Assembly (NCBI GenBank): GCA_030037885.1
Contig: JASHPU010000162.1
Span: 1-34,388 of the forward strand
DNA length: 34,388 nt
Origin: Xanthobacteraceae bacterium
GTDB taxonomy: Bacteria; Pseudomonadota; Alphaproteobacteria; Rhizobiales; Xanthobacteraceae
Direction: 5' to 3'
This document shows, piece by piece, positions 33,456 through 34,388 of the stretch. The position numbers and the translations under genes were made by a program. A model generated the notes under the pieces. It was not told the origin of the DNA, searched no databases, and worked only from the letters and a program-made list of their open reading frames with translations. The stretch's first letter is position 1; each line of letters starts with the position of its first letter.

Positions 33456-34388
33456 CTACTCCGCCGCCTCGGCGGGAGCGATCCGGCGGCTCCGGCGGGC
33501 CAAGCTGTTGTAGTCCTCCTGCCATTGCGATGGACCGTTCGACGGGGAAACCTGCACCGCAGTCACCTTGTACTCGGGACAGTTGGTCGCCCAGTCGGAG
33601 TAATCGGTGGTCACCACGTTGGCTTGGGTGTTCGGATGGTGGAACGTCGTATAGACGACCCCGGGCGCCACGCGCTCCGTGATCAGCGCCCGCAACGTCG
33701 TCTCGCCGGAACGGCTCTTGAGTTTGACCCAGTCGCCGTCGCGCACGCCGCGCTCTTCCGCGTCATGCGGATGGATTTCGAGGCGGTCCTCCTCGTGCCA
33801 AATCACGTTGTCGGTGCGCCGCGTCTGCGCGCCGACATTGTACTGGGTGAGGATACGGCCGGTGGTGAGCAGCAGTGGGAAGCGCGGCCCGACCTTCTCG
33901 TCGGTCGCGACATATTCGGTGATCAGGAAGCGGCCTTTGCCCCGCACGAACTGGCCCATGTGCATGACCGGCGTGCCCAGCGGCGCCTTCTCATTGCAGG
34001 GCCACTGCACCGAACCGACCTCCTCTAAAAGCTTGAACGACACACCGGCGAACGTCGGCGTTAGCCGCGCGATCTCGTCCATGATCTCAGATGGGTGATC
34101 GTAGTCCATCGGATAGCCCATCGCGTTGCTGATCATGCAGGTGATCTGCCAGTCCTCGTAGCCGTTCTTCGGCTCCATCACCTTGCGCACGAGCTGAACG
34201 CGGCGCTCGGCGTTGATGAAAGTGCCGTTTTTCTCCAGGAAGGTAGAGCCGGGCAGGAACACATGGGCGTAATTTGCCGTCTCGTTGAGGAACAGATCCT
34301 GCACGACGACGCATTCCATCGCGGAAAGGCCGGCGGCGACATGCTTGGTGTCGGGGTCGGATTGGAGGATGTCTTCGCCCTGGATGTA
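33456..34388 (-). CDS. fdsA: Formate dehydrogenase alpha subunit, C-terminal part
   Basis: The last 310 residues of the molybdenum-containing catalytic subunit FdsA; the gene runs off the right edge, so its start, iron-sulfur domains and active-site Cys are not seen. The visible part begins in frame at the window end (YIQGEDILQSDPDTKHV) and includes VVVQDLFLNETANYAHVFLP, FLEKNGTFINAERRVQL and the C-terminal cofactor-binding beta-barrel (LLTTGRILTQYNVGAQTRR, TTFHHPNTQANVVTTDYSDW). This matches NAD-linked Fds-type formate dehydrogenases. The order fdsA-fdhD-fdsD fits the known fdsGBACD operon, so fdsB and fdsG are expected beyond the window. Confidence 0.94.
   Translation of the reverse strand, partial: YIQGEDILQSDPDTKHVAAGLSAMECVVVQDLFLNETANYAHVFLPGSTFLEKNGTFINAERRVQLVRKVMEPKNGYEDWQITCMISNAMGYPMDYDHPSEIMDEIARLTPTFAGVSFKLLEEVGSVQWPCNEKAPLGTPVMHMGQFVRGKGRFLITEYVATDEKVGPRFPLLLTTGRILTQYNVGAQTRRTDNVIWHEEDRLEIHPHDAEERGVRDGDWVKLKSRSGETTLRALITERVAPGVVYTTFHHPNTQANVVTTDYSDWATNCPEYKVTAVQVSPSNGPSQWQEDYNSLARRSRRIAPAEAAE

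Overview
The window is high-GC DNA with a densely packed, mostly ATG/GTG-started gene set typical of an alphaproteobacterium. An origin in the Hyphomicrobiales (Rhizobiales), near Bradyrhizobium, Rhodopseudomonas or Xanthobacteraceae, is inferred from three things: the protein flavours (LptE/LptD, GlsB, DUF1186/SEC-C, FdsA-FdhD-FdsD), the dispersed palindromic repeats between genes, and genes that fit a 2,3-diaminoglucose/mannose lipid A. No taxonomic search was run. No rRNA, convincing tRNA, CRISPR array, transposase or phage gene was seen.

Layout. (1) 86-5496 holds mixed housekeeping and unknown genes: a small membrane protein, a YihY/BrkB-family membrane protein, a 585-bp stretch without a gene, a secreted mono-haem cytochrome c-like protein with a clear terminator, a GlsB/YeaQ stress membrane protein, a DUF1186/SEC-C protein and a DUF3658-like protein. 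(2) 5591-8530 holds a DusB-type tRNA-dihydrouridine synthase flanked by palindromic repeats, a tartrate/D-malate dehydrogenase-like enzyme, two more repeat units and a divergent lipoprotein.

(3) 8695-23677 is a co-directional envelope block of about 15 kb: lptE, lptD, a Nudix hydrolase, gmhA, gmhB, a methyltransferase-glycosyltransferase fusion, gmd, manC, a Gfo/Idh/MocA dehydrogenase plus DegT aminotransferase pair (gnnA/gnnB-like), murJ and ugd. It combines the outer-membrane LPS translocon with enzymes for heptose, GDP-mannose/GDP-6-deoxyhexose, probably UDP-GlcNAc3N, and UDP-glucuronate. I read it as a lipopolysaccharide synthesis and export locus. gmhA-gmhB-fusion are translationally coupled through 4-bp overlaps.

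(4) 23940-26896 is a small periplasmic haem/copper group: a di-haem cytochrome c peroxidase/MauG-type protein, a small membrane protein, a polytopic membrane protein whose predicted mature end is a histidine, and a convergent membrane-anchored cupredoxin. It is the most system-like group in the window without an obvious named pathway. CtrA-like TTAA-N7-TTAA motifs, from perfect to degenerate, sit upstream of several genes here and before the next gene.

(5) 27070-29970 encodes a membrane HAMP-PAS-GGDEF-EAL protein with both catalytic motifs intact. (6) 30062-34388 holds a Rieske oxygenase divergent from a class I extradiol-type dioxygenase with a perfect odd palindrome between them, then, on the minus strand, the distal end of an NAD-dependent formate dehydrogenase operon (fdsA partial, fdhD, fdsD). 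A plausible link, inferred only, is that O-demethylation of an aromatic methyl ether yields C1 units that end as formate.
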